NCBI GenBank assembly: GCA_937139405.1 | Contig: CAKZPV010000031.1 | Coordinates: 186,001-250,000, forward strand | Origin: an uncultured Nitrospirota bacterium | GTDB taxonomy: Bacteria; Nitrospirota; Nitrospiria; Nitrospirales; UBA8639 | DNA: 64,000 nucleotides | Direction: 5' to 3' | The notes under the pieces: model-generated | The model's database searches: none | The model's input: only the letters and a program-made list of their open reading frames with translations | Told to the model about the DNA's origin: nothing | Shown here: piece after piece, positions 35,019 through 44,269 of the stretch | Numbering within the stretch: the first letter of the stretch is position 1 | How the letters are laid out: every line of letters begins with the position of its first letter | Made by a program: the position numbers and the translations under genes

Positions 35019-35173
35019 GGGGTCAAGGAGATAGAATAGCTATTGTTCAGTACAACTCTGAAAGCAATTTGCAAAAACTCCCGAATCTAACAAGGATCAT
35101 ACAACAGTTGAAAGATTACGGGAAATTGCCAAAGGTTAAATTTCACTCAAAAATTGTCATAAGTCTTTTAATA

Positions 35174-35186
35174 GGTTCCTGACACC
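35174..35186 (+). repeat. 13-bp motif GGTTCCTGACACC, copy 1
   Basis: One of three copies of GGTNCCTGACACC in the window (others at 36958-36970 and 60472-60484). It lies about 95 bases before the nuclease-like gene, in the same orientation as copy 2. The pair brackets the nuclease-like gene and the RAYT gene. Confidence 0.6.
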
Positions 35187-35279
35187 TTATATTAGATTTC
35201 TTCTCGTGCTTCATACGGTGATGTTTTTCTCTGAATTTGATACCATATAGCTGCGTACAGACAGTTATGGAGGTCTTCG

Positions 35280-36088
35280 ATGGAGAATGAATTTGTCCAA
35301 CAAAATTTCCCCCGCTTGTATGAGATCTACACTCTGAGCGACCAACAGAATTCAAACAATTGTCTCTATGGATTTAGTGATTTAAGACCAGAAAGTAATG
35401 ATAACCAGCTCTATGAATATTACGAAAATTTATTTCAACAAATTGATCAGGACAATTGGGAAGTGTTCAAAGAAAAACTTTCAGAGAAAGTGCTTGGGAC
35501 ACATTCGGTGGCTAAAATAAGCATCACTGGTAAAAGCGATCCGCAAAAGCACTCCCCTCTATATCCAAAATATCAAGGTTTTGATTATTTCAACGAAGTG
35601 CATGGCTATCTCTATCTTAAGGACCGGATGTGTTGCGAGAAAGTTGCGTTTCTTCAAGAAACTCAAAATAAAACACCCGATTTGAAGGGTGTTAAAGGAA
35701 GCTCCGCCTTTGTTCTTGAGGTAAAGACTATAAATACGAGCGATGATTTACAGGCATACCTTGAGCGTGTTGTGAGAGATGAGCAAAAGGCACCTGATGA
35801 AAAATCAATAGACCAGGATTACCCAAGGACAGAAAAAAAATTCTTAGCGGACTAGAAAATAAGATCAAGAGAAATGTAGAGCACGCTAAAAGTCAGATGG
35901 TTGGTTCACCAGATGCTCACAAAATTGTGCTTTTTGTCATTGACTTAGATGATCTTAATGTTCGTGATTGCCTTAAGCAGAATCTCAAGGAGATTAATGA
36001 GATGAATGAAGAAATTCAGATTGTCGCAGGCTTGCAGAGTCTTTCGAGACCCCAAAATATAGGATATGAATGGTTATACGAGAATTAA
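35280..36088 (+). pseudogene. PD-(D/E)XK nuclease-like gene with a frameshift at an A8 run
   Basis: The first frame (35280-35855, 191 residues) has an excellent GGAGG site 6 nt before the ATG. It contains TPDLKG...FVLEVKT, giving Pro133-Asp134 then Glu147-x-Lys149, the PD-x12-ExK signature of the restriction-nuclease superfamily. It stops shortly after eight As (35833-35840). Reading -1 from there continues without a stop to 36088 (ILSGLENKIKRNVEHAKSQM..., LFVIDLDDLNVRD), the helix expected after such a core. The whole is about 268 residues. A lost base, -1 slippage or a sequencing error could each explain it. Its AT-rich style differs from neighbours, suggesting transfer. Confidence 0.7.
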
Positions 36089-36232
36089 TCTCACTAAAAT
36101 TTCTCTGTTCTTTTCCTATATTAAGACTTGGTTTTCCCACACTCCATTTCTCATTTTTTTTATTTTTATCCTCTTGTGATAACCATTATGCGAACTCTAG
36201 TAGGTGAAAGTTGCACAAAAAAAGGGAAAGAA

Positions 36233-36916
36233 TCAGGTAGTTCGTTTGAAAGTACGCTTTGGACGACCGCGGGGACGGAGGGTGCTTTCGAGGTTTAACC
36301 GGCTAGTTATACGTTGTACCCAGGCCTCCTTACCGAATGGTCGGCCTCGTTGGACACATTGACGAACAGCGTCCAATTCTTCCTCTGTTTGTAAATCGTT
36401 GATTAACTTCACCCATTGTCGTGGGCGCGTGACTGGCCAATCGGTTAGCCATTGATGTTGTTTGGGGCCTTGAGCTCTTCGCCATAAACTTGACCATTGC
36501 CAGTTCTCCGCACGCTTCACCAACTTTGCTCGCAATGCATTCCGTTCGACATAGCGGCAGACGGTCAAGAAATGTTCATCGGTTTGAACGGGAAACGATT
36601 TAAAGCGACCCTGATACAAATGTCCACTGCCCACTGACTGATGTTGTGCATGCCATCGTTGCGTATGAGTCAGTGTCAGCCAAGCCATAAATTGAGATAA
36701 CTCCCCATCCCGTCTAGGCCATAGCACCAGATGCCAGTGATTTGGCATCACACAATAGGCTAAAATCCGAACAGGGACATGTTCACGCGCTTCAAGCAGG
36801 ACGTTCTCCCACAGCTGATAATCCTGTGGCGTGTCAAACATGACCTGTCGGCCATTGGCTCGATTGAGAACATGATAAATAATACCACCGGCGGCTGCGC
36901 GTAATGGTCGTCCCAT
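36233..36916 (-). CDS. REP-associated tyrosine transposase (RAYT, HUH Y1 family)
   Basis: A 227-residue Y1-type transposase. The HUH motif is NHWHLVLWP with His60 and His62, and the catalytic tyrosine is Tyr122 in CRYVERNALRAKLV. The N-terminus GRPLRAAAGGIIYHVLNRANGR and YQGRFKSFPV fit the RAYT/TnpA_REP branch. The Arg/Lys-rich tail (PRGRPKRTFKRTT) is probably DNA-binding. RAYTs cut single-stranded DNA at short palindromic (REP) sequences and are thought to spread them. A GGTACCTGACACC motif lies 41 bases upstream of its start. The gene appears intact. Confidence 0.9.
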   Translation of the reverse strand: MGRPLRAAAGGIIYHVLNRANGRQVMFDTPQDYQLWENVLLEAREHVPVRILAYCVMPNHWHLVLWPRRDGELSQFMAWLTLTHTQRWHAQHQSVGSGHLYQGRFKSFPVQTDEHFLTVCRYVERNALRAKLVKRAENWQWSSLWRRAQGPKQHQWLTDWPVTRPRQWVKLINDLQTEEELDAVRQCVQRGRPFGKEAWVQRITSRLNLESTLRPRGRPKRTFKRTT

Positions 36917-36940
36917 GATAAAATCCTAGCTTGATTGTCG

Positions 36941-37465
36941 TTGAGGGTCAATAGAAAGGTACCTGACACCATTTTAAAAATCTATTTGCGCAACGATCTG
37001 GTCAAGCACATTACGACACACCAGGAAGCCGGAGAGCGAATTGTTTTCACAAACGGCTGTTTTGATTTGCTTCATATCGGCCATACACGATATTTAGAAG
37101 AAGCCAAAGGGCTGGGCGATTGTTTGATCGTCGGGATCAATAGCGACCATTCAGTACGGCAATTAGCCAAAGGCGCTGATCGACCGATAATAACGGCTGA
37201 CCAACGAGCGGAAGTGTTGGCGGCCTTAACCTGTGTGGATTATGTGATAATCTTTGACGAGCCCGATCCCTTAGCCCTTATTCAAGCCCTCCGCCCCAAT
37301 ATTCTAGTGAAGGGAGGAGACTGGTCAACCGAACGCATTGTCGGAAAAGATTTTGTTGAATCCTACGGAGGTTCAGTATGCAGCATTCCTCTTGTCCCGG
37401 ATGTTTCTACGACAATGATCGTTACTCGAATTCTTAGCCAGCAGCACTTGAATAAACCCCACTAG
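36941..37465 (+). CDS. rfaE2: D-glycero-beta-D-manno-heptose 1-phosphate adenylyltransferase (RfaE2-type)
   Basis: About 174 residues. It transfers AMP to heptose 1-phosphate for LPS inner-core ADP-heptose. The nucleotidyltransferase core has VFTNGCFDLLHIGHTRYL (HIGH motif), GINSDHSVR, VDYVIIFDEPDP and LVKGGDW near the end. The 5' end is uncertain: in-frame TTGs are at 36935, 36941 and 36986, none with a clear ribosome-binding site, and the first two would translate the GGTACCTGACACC repeat motif. The true start may be TTG 36986 or lost. No kinase half (RfaE1) is adjacent. Confidence 0.88.
   Translation: MRVNRKVPDTILKIYLRNDLVKHITTHQEAGERIVFTNGCFDLLHIGHTRYLEEAKGLGDCLIVGINSDHSVRQLAKGADRPIITADQRAEVLAALTCVDYVIIFDEPDPLALIQALRPNILVKGGDWSTERIVGKDFVESYGGSVCSIPLVPDVSTTMIVTRILSQQHLNKPH
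36958..36970 (+). repeat. 13-bp motif GGTACCTGACACC, copy 2
   Basis: It lies 41 bases upstream of the RAYT start codon and inside or just before the rfaE2 coding frame. It shares 12 of 13 bases with copy 1 and has the same orientation. Confidence 0.65.
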
Positions 37466-37503
37466 AAAGTTCATCCAACCCTGTTTCGTTGTAGAATACC
37501 TTC

Positions 37504-40500
37504 ATGAAACTCCCAACAGTAGTTCAGTCTTTCAAGAATCAGTTACGCACTGTAGTCCCAACTATTCCCGAAAAAGAGCCACCACCCTGCCTGATTAGTA
37601 CGCAACCTGGCTGTTTAGCATTAGGTATGGCCCTCTTAGCTCAATTCGAAGCATCGACTTCAGCAACGGAACCCCAGACTCGCCTCATTCTGACTCCGAC
37701 CGAAGAAGAAGCCGAGCATCTCTATGAAAACATCAAATTTTGTGTAGATTTTCTTGGGCTTGCACACACAAACCTTGCGCTGTTTCCACCTTGGGCGACT
37801 ATTCCTTATAACCCAGCGCTACCGGCGCATTCAGTCATTTGTCAGCGTGTCAGAGCCCTGCATGTCTTGTCTCAGGGCAAGAATGTCGTGCTGATTAGTT
37901 CGTTGCCAGCGGTACTTCATAAATTGCTTCCACCTTCGGTTTTCTCGGAAGCCTGTTTTGCTCTCCATGTAGGGGAGACAATGGAGCGAGACCGGCTGCT
38001 TCGATCACTTATTCGGTTAGGCTATACACGGGGTTCCTTAGCTGAAATCCCCGGTGAGTTCAGCGTACGTGGAGGTATTGTCGATATATTTTCCACAGCC
38101 CATGATCACCCTGTACGAATAGAATTTCTTGGTGATACGGTCGAATCCATTCGCACGTTTGATCCCTCAACTCAAGAATCGTTAGCTCAACTTAAAGAAA
38201 CATGGATTCTTCCAACACGAGAATTTATTCCGCCCGTTACTCTAAAAGAGGAGGACCCTTCTCTCATCACTCCAAGCATGGAATGGGATCTTCCTCACTA
38301 TTACCCGGAACTCGTCACGCTATGTGACTATGTGCAAAATCCTTTGAGCATCTGGCTTTCTCATCCGGTTGATCTGAATACCGCCGCTACTGATTTCTGG
38401 AACACACTCTTGGAAACATGGGCACAATTGGATGGTGACCATGAGCATGCCGAACCAGATCAACTTTATGAAATGTGGGATACGCTTAAACTGTTCATCA
38501 GCATGTGCCCAACTATTTTTTGGGATAGTCTGGCCCCCGATTCTACAACGATCCCACATGTGCCAGTGACATTGAATGCACAATCGCCAGCTAGTGTCGG
38601 CTTAGGTGTACGAGGGCTGCCGTTGAAAGAAACGCTGACGAAACTAGATCAATTACGTGTGGAAACGGGCATCTTTCTCATCGCACGGAGTCCCGGACAA
38701 GTCGAACGGTTAATCGCGCTGCTACATGATCATGGATTCCCAGCCAATGCCTGGCAACCCCCCTTTCCTCAAGAAACAGGGGATAACCGACTCCCGTTTT
38801 ATTGCCTAGAAGGGGAATTATCAGACGGATTCATCTCGCATGATGGCCGGCTGGCCTTCGTGACGGAAGAAGAACTCTTTGGAAAAGGCATTCGGCATCG
38901 CCCACAGACTAAATCCCCAACAGCCAAATTTTTCTCAACGTTAGATGATCTGAAAGAAGGCGACCTGGTGGTCCATCTTCAACATGGCATCGGACGCTAC
39001 CTGGGTCTGCGACGACTGGACGTCCAAGAATACACGAGTGATTATTTGTTATTGCAATTCGGAGGCACCGACACGCTCTATGTGCCCTTGGACCGGCTGA
39101 ATCAAATTCACCGCTATCGCGGGGCCGAGCAACGTTCACCCCGATTAGACCGACTCGGGGGAACCGCCTGGGGGAAAACCAAAGCCAAGGTCAAAAAAGG
39201 TATTGAGGATATGACCGAGGAATTGGTCGCACTCTATGCGAATCGAGAGGTGGCCCGCCGAACTGCTTACCAGGAAGACACGTTGTTGGTTCATGAATTC
39301 GAAGCTGGCTTTGAATATGAAGAAACCCCTGATCAACAAAAAGCCATTGAAGAAATTGGCCGGGACATGGAATCACCAAAACCCATGGATCGCCTGGTTT
39401 GTGGCGATGTCGGTTATGGAAAAACCGAGGTGGCCATGCGAGCAGCGTTTAAAGCGATCCAAGCGAATCGTCAGGTCGCAGTTTTAGTCCCGACGACGCT
39501 TCTGGCTCAACAACATTATGAAAATTTTTCGATTCGCTTTGCCCCATTTCCTGTGAAGATCGGCATTTTATCTCGATTTCAAACATCGGCAGAAATCAAA
39601 GCGACACTGAAAGATCTGGCTGCTGGGCTCATCGACATTGTCATCGGCACCCATCGCGTTGTGCAAAAAGACGTAGACTTCAAACAATTGGGGCTTGTCA
39701 TTATCGACGAAGAACAATGGTTTGGGGTCCGGCACAAAGAACGGCTCAAACAGCTCCGAACCCAAGTGGATGTACTCACGCTTTCGGCCACGCCGATTCC
39801 CCGTACCTTGCAAATGGCCTTTTCTGGTGTACGGGATTTATCAGTGATTGAAACAGCACCACCAGGACGTTTGGCCGTGGAAACCCAAGTCCTTAGGCAC
39901 GACCCCACAGTGGTACGAGAAGCCATTCGGCATGAACTGGCTCGTGGAGGACAAGTCTTTTATGTCCATAATCGCGTCGAAACGATGGAACAAACTGGTG
40001 CTTGGCTCCAAGAACTCTTACCCGAAGCCCGTGTGCTTATGGCCCATGGGCAAATGAATGAAAAATTACTAGAACGCGTGATGCTCCAGTTTTTCCACCA
40101 AGAAGCGGACGTGTTGTTGGCTTCTGCCATTATCCAATCAGGATTGGATATCCCGAATGCCAATACTATTCTTGTGGACCGGGCAGATTTGTTTGGGCTG
40201 TCACAACTCTATCAATTACGGGGGCGAGTGGGTCGCGGAGGCCAACAAGCCTTTGCTTATCTTTTTATTCCCAACGAAGAAACCCTTAGCACCGATGCCC
40301 AAAAGCGCATGATGGCAATTCAGGAATTTGCAGAACTCGGGTCAGGGTTCCGCATCGCTGCCGCCGATTTGGAAATTCGTGGAGCTGGGAATTTACTTGG
40401 CAAACAACAATCCGGCAATATTGCGGCTGTCGGCTTGGATCTGTACTTACAAATGGTCGAACAGGCCGTCCAACAACTCAAAGGGCACGAAATCCAGGAA

Positions 40501-40965
40501 GAATGGGAACCAACACTCCAACTCGATGTCTCCGCCTTCATCCCCGATGACTATGTGGAAGATGCATCGCAACGCCTAGGGCTGTATAAAAGACTGACTG
40601 GGAGCGATCGGCTTGGAGATCTGGCCTTACTCTATGGAGAAACACTGGATCGGTTTAGCACTCTGCCAGAGCCTATGGAACGACTCTTTGAGGTCATGCA
40701 AATAAGAGTCTTGGCGAAAACCCTCAAATTAGAATATGTTGAACTGCGACATGGCGTGGTCAATGTTCGTTTTCACGACCAAGCCAAATTACCTGACCAA
40801 GGGCTCCAACAATTGATGGATGCCTGGAATGACCAATTGGAATTTCTTTCTCCTCGAGCGTTTCGCGTGACGATGGTCGAACAGGAATGGGGCGAGATGT
40901 ACCCCCAGGTCAATACATTTCTGCAGGGCTTAGTACAATCCATAGCCAAACAAGAGGAATCATAA
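37504..40965 (+). CDS. mfd: Transcription-repair coupling factor Mfd
   Basis: A 1153-residue ATPase that removes RNA polymerase stalled at DNA lesions and recruits UvrA. In order: UvrB-like N-terminal modules (GEFSVRGGIVDIFS), the RNA-polymerase-interaction domain near residues 490-560 (GDLVVHLQHGIGRYLGL), the translocase with Walker A CGDVGYGKTE, DEEQ box and SATPIPRTLQM, helicase motifs V-VI (IIQSGLDIPNANTILV, QLRGRVGRGGQQA) and the TRCF C-terminal domain. Length is normal. It starts 38 nt after rfaE2. Its stop shares one base with the start of the surA-like gene (TAATG). Confidence 0.97.
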   Translation: MKLPTVVQSFKNQLRTVVPTIPEKEPPPCLISTQPGCLALGMALLAQFEASTSATEPQTRLILTPTEEEAEHLYENIKFCVDFLGLAHTNLALFPPWATIPYNPALPAHSVICQRVRALHVLSQGKNVVLISSLPAVLHKLLPPSVFSEACFALHVGETMERDRLLRSLIRLGYTRGSLAEIPGEFSVRGGIVDIFSTAHDHPVRIEFLGDTVESIRTFDPSTQESLAQLKETWILPTREFIPPVTLKEEDPSLITPSMEWDLPHYYPELVTLCDYVQNPLSIWLSHPVDLNTAATDFWNTLLETWAQLDGDHEHAEPDQLYEMWDTLKLFISMCPTIFWDSLAPDSTTIPHVPVTLNAQSPASVGLGVRGLPLKETLTKLDQLRVETGIFLIARSPGQVERLIALLHDHGFPANAWQPPFPQETGDNRLPFYCLEGELSDGFISHDGRLAFVTEEELFGKGIRHRPQTKSPTAKFFSTLDDLKEGDLVVHLQHGIGRYLGLRRLDVQEYTSDYLLLQFGGTDTLYVPLDRLNQIHRYRGAEQRSPRLDRLGGTAWGKTKAKVKKGIEDMTEELVALYANREVARRTAYQEDTLLVHEFEAGFEYEETPDQQKAIEEIGRDMESPKPMDRLVCGDVGYGKTEVAMRAAFKAIQANRQVAVLVPTTLLAQQHYENFSIRFAPFPVKIGILSRFQTSAEIKATLKDLAAGLIDIVIGTHRVVQKDVDFKQLGLVIIDEEQWFGVRHKERLKQLRTQVDVLTLSATPIPRTLQMAFSGVRDLSVIETAPPGRLAVETQVLRHDPTVVREAIRHELARGGQVFYVHNRVETMEQTGAWLQELLPEARVLMAHGQMNEKLLERVMLQFFHQEADVLLASAIIQSGLDIPNANTILVDRADLFGLSQLYQLRGRVGRGGQQAFAYLFIPNEETLSTDAQKRMMAIQEFAELGSGFRIAAADLEIRGAGNLLGKQQSGNIAAVGLDLYLQMVEQAVQQLKGHEIQEEWEPTLQLDVSAFIPDDYVEDASQRLGLYKRLTGSDRLGDLALLYGETLDRFSTLPEPMERLFEVMQIRVLAKTLKLEYVELRHGVVNVRFHDQAKLPDQGLQQLMDAWNDQLEFLSPRAFRVTMVEQEWGEMYPQVNTFLQGLVQSIAKQEES

Positions 40966-41885
40966 TGCGTTTGACGGTTCTTTCAACTTCGACTTTGCCC
41001 ACCCTATTCTGCATGGCCATTGTGTGTTTGATCGCATCGGCACTCGCTTCCACAGAGAGTTTCGGATTTACGGATCGAATCGTGGCTGTGGTCAACAAAG
41101 AAGTTATAACCTGGACCGAGCTACAACATGAGATACGTGACGAATTTAGCAGGCTCAAAGCCAAATACCAGGGACAAGAATTTGAACGACGTTATCTGCA
41201 AAAACAACGCGAAGTTCTCAATAGATTAATCGATGAACGCCTTCAGCTTCAGGAGGCCAAAGCGAAGAACCTTTCCATTACTCAAGACGAAATCGATGCG
41301 GCGATCAGGCGAACGTCCCTCCCGCCGACACAAACCGAAGAAGAATTCGGCCAACAACTTCTTCTGAACAAACTCTTTGACTTCGAAGTACGCCGAACCG
41401 TCGTGGTTGAAGAGGAAGAATCGCGCCGCTATTACGACGCCAACCCGAATACTTTTCGCACACCACCGCAATATCGCCTTACGCAAATTTTTCTTGCTGC
41501 CAACAATGATGATGCTCTCCAACGAGCGCGATCAAAAGCTCAAGCCATCTATTCCGCTTGGGAACCGGAAACATCTCTTGAAGATCTTGCAGCCCAATAT
41601 GTGCAATCGGTCAGTGAATTAGGCTGGGTGAAAGAAAAGGATTTGGTCGCCCCTCTGGCTCAGGCTTTGAAAGAGCTGCTCCCCAATACCTTGTCGAATC
41701 CGATTGAAACCAGACTCGGTATGCATTTACTCTTCGTCGAGGAAGTCAAGGAATCACGACCCTATCCCTTTGAACAAGTAGAACGGGAAATTCGTGCAAA
41801 ATTGTTAAAGGAACGAAGTGAAGAGATCTATCGTGATTGGTTCAAAAATCTCAAACAAAAGGCCTTCATCGATGTAAGGCTTTAG
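40965..41885 (+). CDS. SurA-like periplasmic peptidyl-prolyl isomerase/chaperone
   Basis: A 306-residue protein. The ATG at 40965 overlaps the mfd stop and has GAGGA 7 nt upstream. It begins a signal peptide (TLFCMAIVCLIASALA, cleavage near STES). The SurA N-domain follows (DRIVAVVNKEVITWTELQHEI, LNRLIDERLQLQEA), then a single PpiC-type rotamase domain around YRLTQIFLA...LGWVKEKDL...MHLLFVEEVKE. It should help fold outer-membrane proteins in the periplasm. E. coli SurA has two rotamase domains; one is common elsewhere. It is translationally coupled to mfd. Confidence 0.88.
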   Translation: MRLTVLSTSTLPTLFCMAIVCLIASALASTESFGFTDRIVAVVNKEVITWTELQHEIRDEFSRLKAKYQGQEFERRYLQKQREVLNRLIDERLQLQEAKAKNLSITQDEIDAAIRRTSLPPTQTEEEFGQQLLLNKLFDFEVRRTVVVEEEESRRYYDANPNTFRTPPQYRLTQIFLAANNDDALQRARSKAQAIYSAWEPETSLEDLAAQYVQSVSELGWVKEKDLVAPLAQALKELLPNTLSNPIETRLGMHLLFVEEVKESRPYPFEQVEREIRAKLLKERSEEIYRDWFKNLKQKAFIDVRL

Positions 41886-42478
41886 GTTCCCAATAGATCC
41901 CGAAGTTGCGACAAGACTTGGTGTTTACCTTCGCCGGTGTAGGCTGATAAAAAGGTCGGCCCTTCTTGTATGCCTAATCCTTTCTGAAGTTCTCGAAGGG
42001 CTCCTGAGCGTTTTCCGCGCGGCACTTTATCGGCTTTGGTAGCCACAAGCATCATGGGAATGTTCAACTGCTTCACCCAGGACACCATGTCCCGATCTGA
42101 GTCTTGAACTCTCCGTGAATCTATCAACAAAATCACTCCACGTAGATTACCGCGGGTTTTGAAAAAGGTTTCGATCAACGGAGCCCACTGTTGTTGAACT
42201 CGATCAGGCACCTTGGCAAATCCATAGCCAGGGAGATCAACTAACATGAAGCGCGGCCCATTGGTTTCAATCTGAAAAAAATTGATAGTTTGTGTTTTGC
42301 CAGGGGTCTTGCCAACTTTGGCCAGGCCTTTATGATTGACGAGACAATTGATCGTCGACGATTTCCCCACATTGGACCGACCCACAATCGCCACTTCAGG
42401 TAGAGTCGGTTTGAGAAACTGCTCCACAGCTCCGCAACTCGCTTTAAATTCTGCCGAATATATTTTTAATGCTGCCAT
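41882..42478 (-). CDS. engB: Ribosome-biogenesis GTPase EngB/YsxC
   Basis: A 198-residue GTPase needed for 50S subunit assembly. G1 is GRSNVGKSS, G2 surrounds GKTQTINFF, G3 is DLPGYGFAKV, G4 is TKADKV, and G5 lies near FLSAYTGEG. The N-terminal SAEFKASCGAVEQFLKPTLPEVA is typical. It is 50 nt downstream of smpB on the same strand, so probably cotranscribed. Its 3' end overlaps the convergent surA-like gene by 4 bp. Confidence 0.95.
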   Translation of the reverse strand: MAALKIYSAEFKASCGAVEQFLKPTLPEVAIVGRSNVGKSSTINCLVNHKGLAKVGKTPGKTQTINFFQIETNGPRFMLVDLPGYGFAKVPDRVQQQWAPLIETFFKTRGNLRGVILLIDSRRVQDSDRDMVSWVKQLNIPMMLVATKADKVPRGKRSGALRELQKGLGIQEGPTFLSAYTGEGKHQVLSQLRDLLGT

Positions 42479-42528
42479 TGCTGAAACAACTACAATCTCT
42501 AGGGAAAAAGCATCAAAAGAAGAGTTAT

Positions 42529-43008
42529 TTATTTTCGAGAATCTTTCATGGCACGGTCGATTTCTCGTGAAGCTTCTCGTTTTTTGATAGTTTCGCGCCG
42601 GTCATAGGTCTTCTTTCCTCGCGCGACAGCCAATTCTAACTTCGCTCGTCCTCGATCATTAAAATATAAACGCAAGGGTACAATGGTCAGGCCTTTGAGT
42701 TTCACCTTGTCCATCAACCGTTCAATTTCTTTTTTGTGAAGGAGCAGCGTTCGTGGGCGTAAGGGTTCATGGTTCATCTGATTGCCATGACTATAGGTCC
42801 CAATATGGCAGTTATGCAGCACCGCTTTCCCCTTGGAAATAGACGCGTAACTATCGCGAAGGTTCAGGTGCCCTTCTCGTAAGGCTTTAACCTCAGTGCC
42901 AACCAGCATCAGCCCTGCTTCGATCTTTTCTTCGACAAAATAGTCGTAGGTGGCCTTCCGATTTGTGCCAACGACTTTGTGTGAAGAATCTTGCTTTTGC
43001 TTGGCCAT
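42529..43008 (-). CDS. smpB: SsrA-binding protein SmpB
   Basis: A 159-residue partner of tmRNA in rescuing stalled ribosomes. It has NRKATYDYFVEEKIEAGLMLVGTEVKALREG, SYASISKGKAVLHNCHIGTYSHGN, RPRTLLLHKKEI and the basic C-terminal tail KKTYDRRETIKKREASREIDRAMK that enters the mRNA channel. The ATG at 43008 is chosen because family members start about here (MAKQKQ); the frame continues 9 codons to a GTG at 43035. The tmRNA gene itself was not seen in the window. Confidence 0.95.
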   Translation of the reverse strand: MAKQKQDSSHKVVGTNRKATYDYFVEEKIEAGLMLVGTEVKALREGHLNLRDSYASISKGKAVLHNCHIGTYSHGNQMNHEPLRPRTLLLHKKEIERLMDKVKLKGLTIVPLRLYFNDRGRAKLELAVARGKKTYDRRETIKKREASREIDRAMKDSRK

Positions 43009-43121
43009 GAGGTATTCTACCCGACTACTCTCCACTACTGGGAGTGTTTAAAATCCTACTGAGTTCAATTGGTACCGGTTATACCAGAATTTATGAGAGA
43101 TAACTCACGACAGATGATTCA

Positions 43122-43628
43122 TTGAGTGAGTTTCGCTACAATGTGGGTATTATGGGTGCGTTCGAGTCGATTCAGGCAGTCATTCAGGATGTATCCAAGG
43201 GCAGTGCTCTTGCCCTCAAATTGTCCGAATCCCGCTTACAACATGAATGGGAGGGGTTGGTGGGTCAAACGATTGCCAAACATTCCTACCCAGAAAGTAT
43301 TCGTTATAAAAAACTGTATTTAGTCGCCGATAATTCGATTTGGCTCCAGCAATTGATATTTCTAAAAGCCACGATTTTGGAAGCGATTCACTCAATGATG
43401 CCAGACTTAGCGCTCACTGATATTATTTTAAGAATTGGCTCACCCTCCAACAAACACTCCATGCTTGAAAGGACTCGGCTTGAATCTTCTAGCTCACCTA
43501 TCCTCCCCTCACCATTTGCCACTGCACTCACTCAACAATTGAACAATCCTGATTTGCAAGCCTTGCTGTCTCAAACTATCACCAAAGCTCTCTCGCAGAC
43601 CTCGCCGCCTACTCCTGAGCAGACATAG
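43122..43628 (+). CDS. DUF721/DciA-like protein
   Basis: Up to 168 residues, starting at TTG 43122 or, more likely, ATG 43152 (158 residues). The DUF721 core is KLSESRLQHEWEGLVGQTIAKHSYPESIRYKKLYLVADNSIWLQQLIFLKATIL. DciA proteins of this domain load or activate the replicative helicase DnaB in bacteria lacking DnaC. It is a few genes from the gyrA-gyrB-dnaN-dnaA block, which fits a replication role. The Ser/Pro/Gln-rich C-terminus appears disordered. The 3' end overlaps the convergent membrane-protein gene by 20 bp. Confidence 0.75.
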   Translation: MSEFRYNVGIMGAFESIQAVIQDVSKGSALALKLSESRLQHEWEGLVGQTIAKHSYPESIRYKKLYLVADNSIWLQQLIFLKATILEAIHSMMPDLALTDIILRIGSPSNKHSMLERTRLESSSSPILPSPFATALTQQLNNPDLQALLSQTITKALSQTSPPTPEQT

Positions 43629-44196
43629 CTCCTTCTATGACGTGTTGCCACGGTTCTTGGAAGATCCACTGCATCGTCAGGGTCCGGTCTTTTGACTGGC
43701 TCCGATTCCACGGGCCAATCCACCCAGCCTGACCAGTATCGTCCGCACGATAGCCAGCTCTTACATTGGCTTCAAATTGCTGGCGAAACTCTTGGTCTAC
43801 AGATGTTTGTGATTCAACGGATTCGCTGTTCACGTAACGCTGAAACGTATCCGGTTCGGTCCAGGCAGGATCTGAAAATATAATGATCTGAATGATTTGA
43901 TAACGCCCCTGTGGATCTCGCGGTGTTGTTGGACGGATTTTCATTTTGGCAAAGTCCCGTGTGGCTTGCCCAACCTTCCTAAACCGTTCAAGTAAACTTT
44001 GAATTTCAGGATCACTCGTCCAGGAAGGTAAATGTAGCGCAACTAAGGTCCCAGCTTGGGCACCAACACTATATGGTGGAATGGATCGGTCAGGGCGAGA
44101 GAGGTACATGCCGAAGGCAATGAGACAAAAGCCTCCGAGTAAAATACCTAACCCCATTTTGACAATGGGATCTATACGTTTTTTTTTCGACTTCAT
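43609..44196 (-). CDS. Membrane-anchored protein of unknown function
   Basis: A 195-residue protein: a basic cytoplasmic start (MKSKKKRIDP), one transmembrane helix (MGLGILLGGFCLIAFGMYL) and a periplasmic domain of about 160 residues. The domain has TLVALHLPSWTSDPEIQSLLERFRKV, GRYQIIQIIIFSDPAWTEPDTF and a Trp-rich end (AGWIGPWNRSQS, MQWIFQEPWQHVI). I do not recognise the family. It is downstream of gyrA on the same strand, 73 nt away, and convergent with the DciA-like gene. Confidence 0.68.
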   Translation of the reverse strand: MKSKKKRIDPIVKMGLGILLGGFCLIAFGMYLSRPDRSIPPYSVGAQAGTLVALHLPSWTSDPEIQSLLERFRKVGQATRDFAKMKIRPTTPRDPQGRYQIIQIIIFSDPAWTEPDTFQRYVNSESVESQTSVDQEFRQQFEANVRAGYRADDTGQAGWIGPWNRSQSKDRTLTMQWIFQEPWQHVIEGAMSAQE

Positions 44197-44269
44197 GAGA
44201 CCATCGTAACATTGCCGTATGACTCACCTTAGAGAAACGGTGAAAAAACCTCTGGTCGCCAACGTATTC

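Noticed and set aside
44196-44269. Terminator after gyrA
   Set aside because: A weak CACC/GGTG stem exists but without a T-run.
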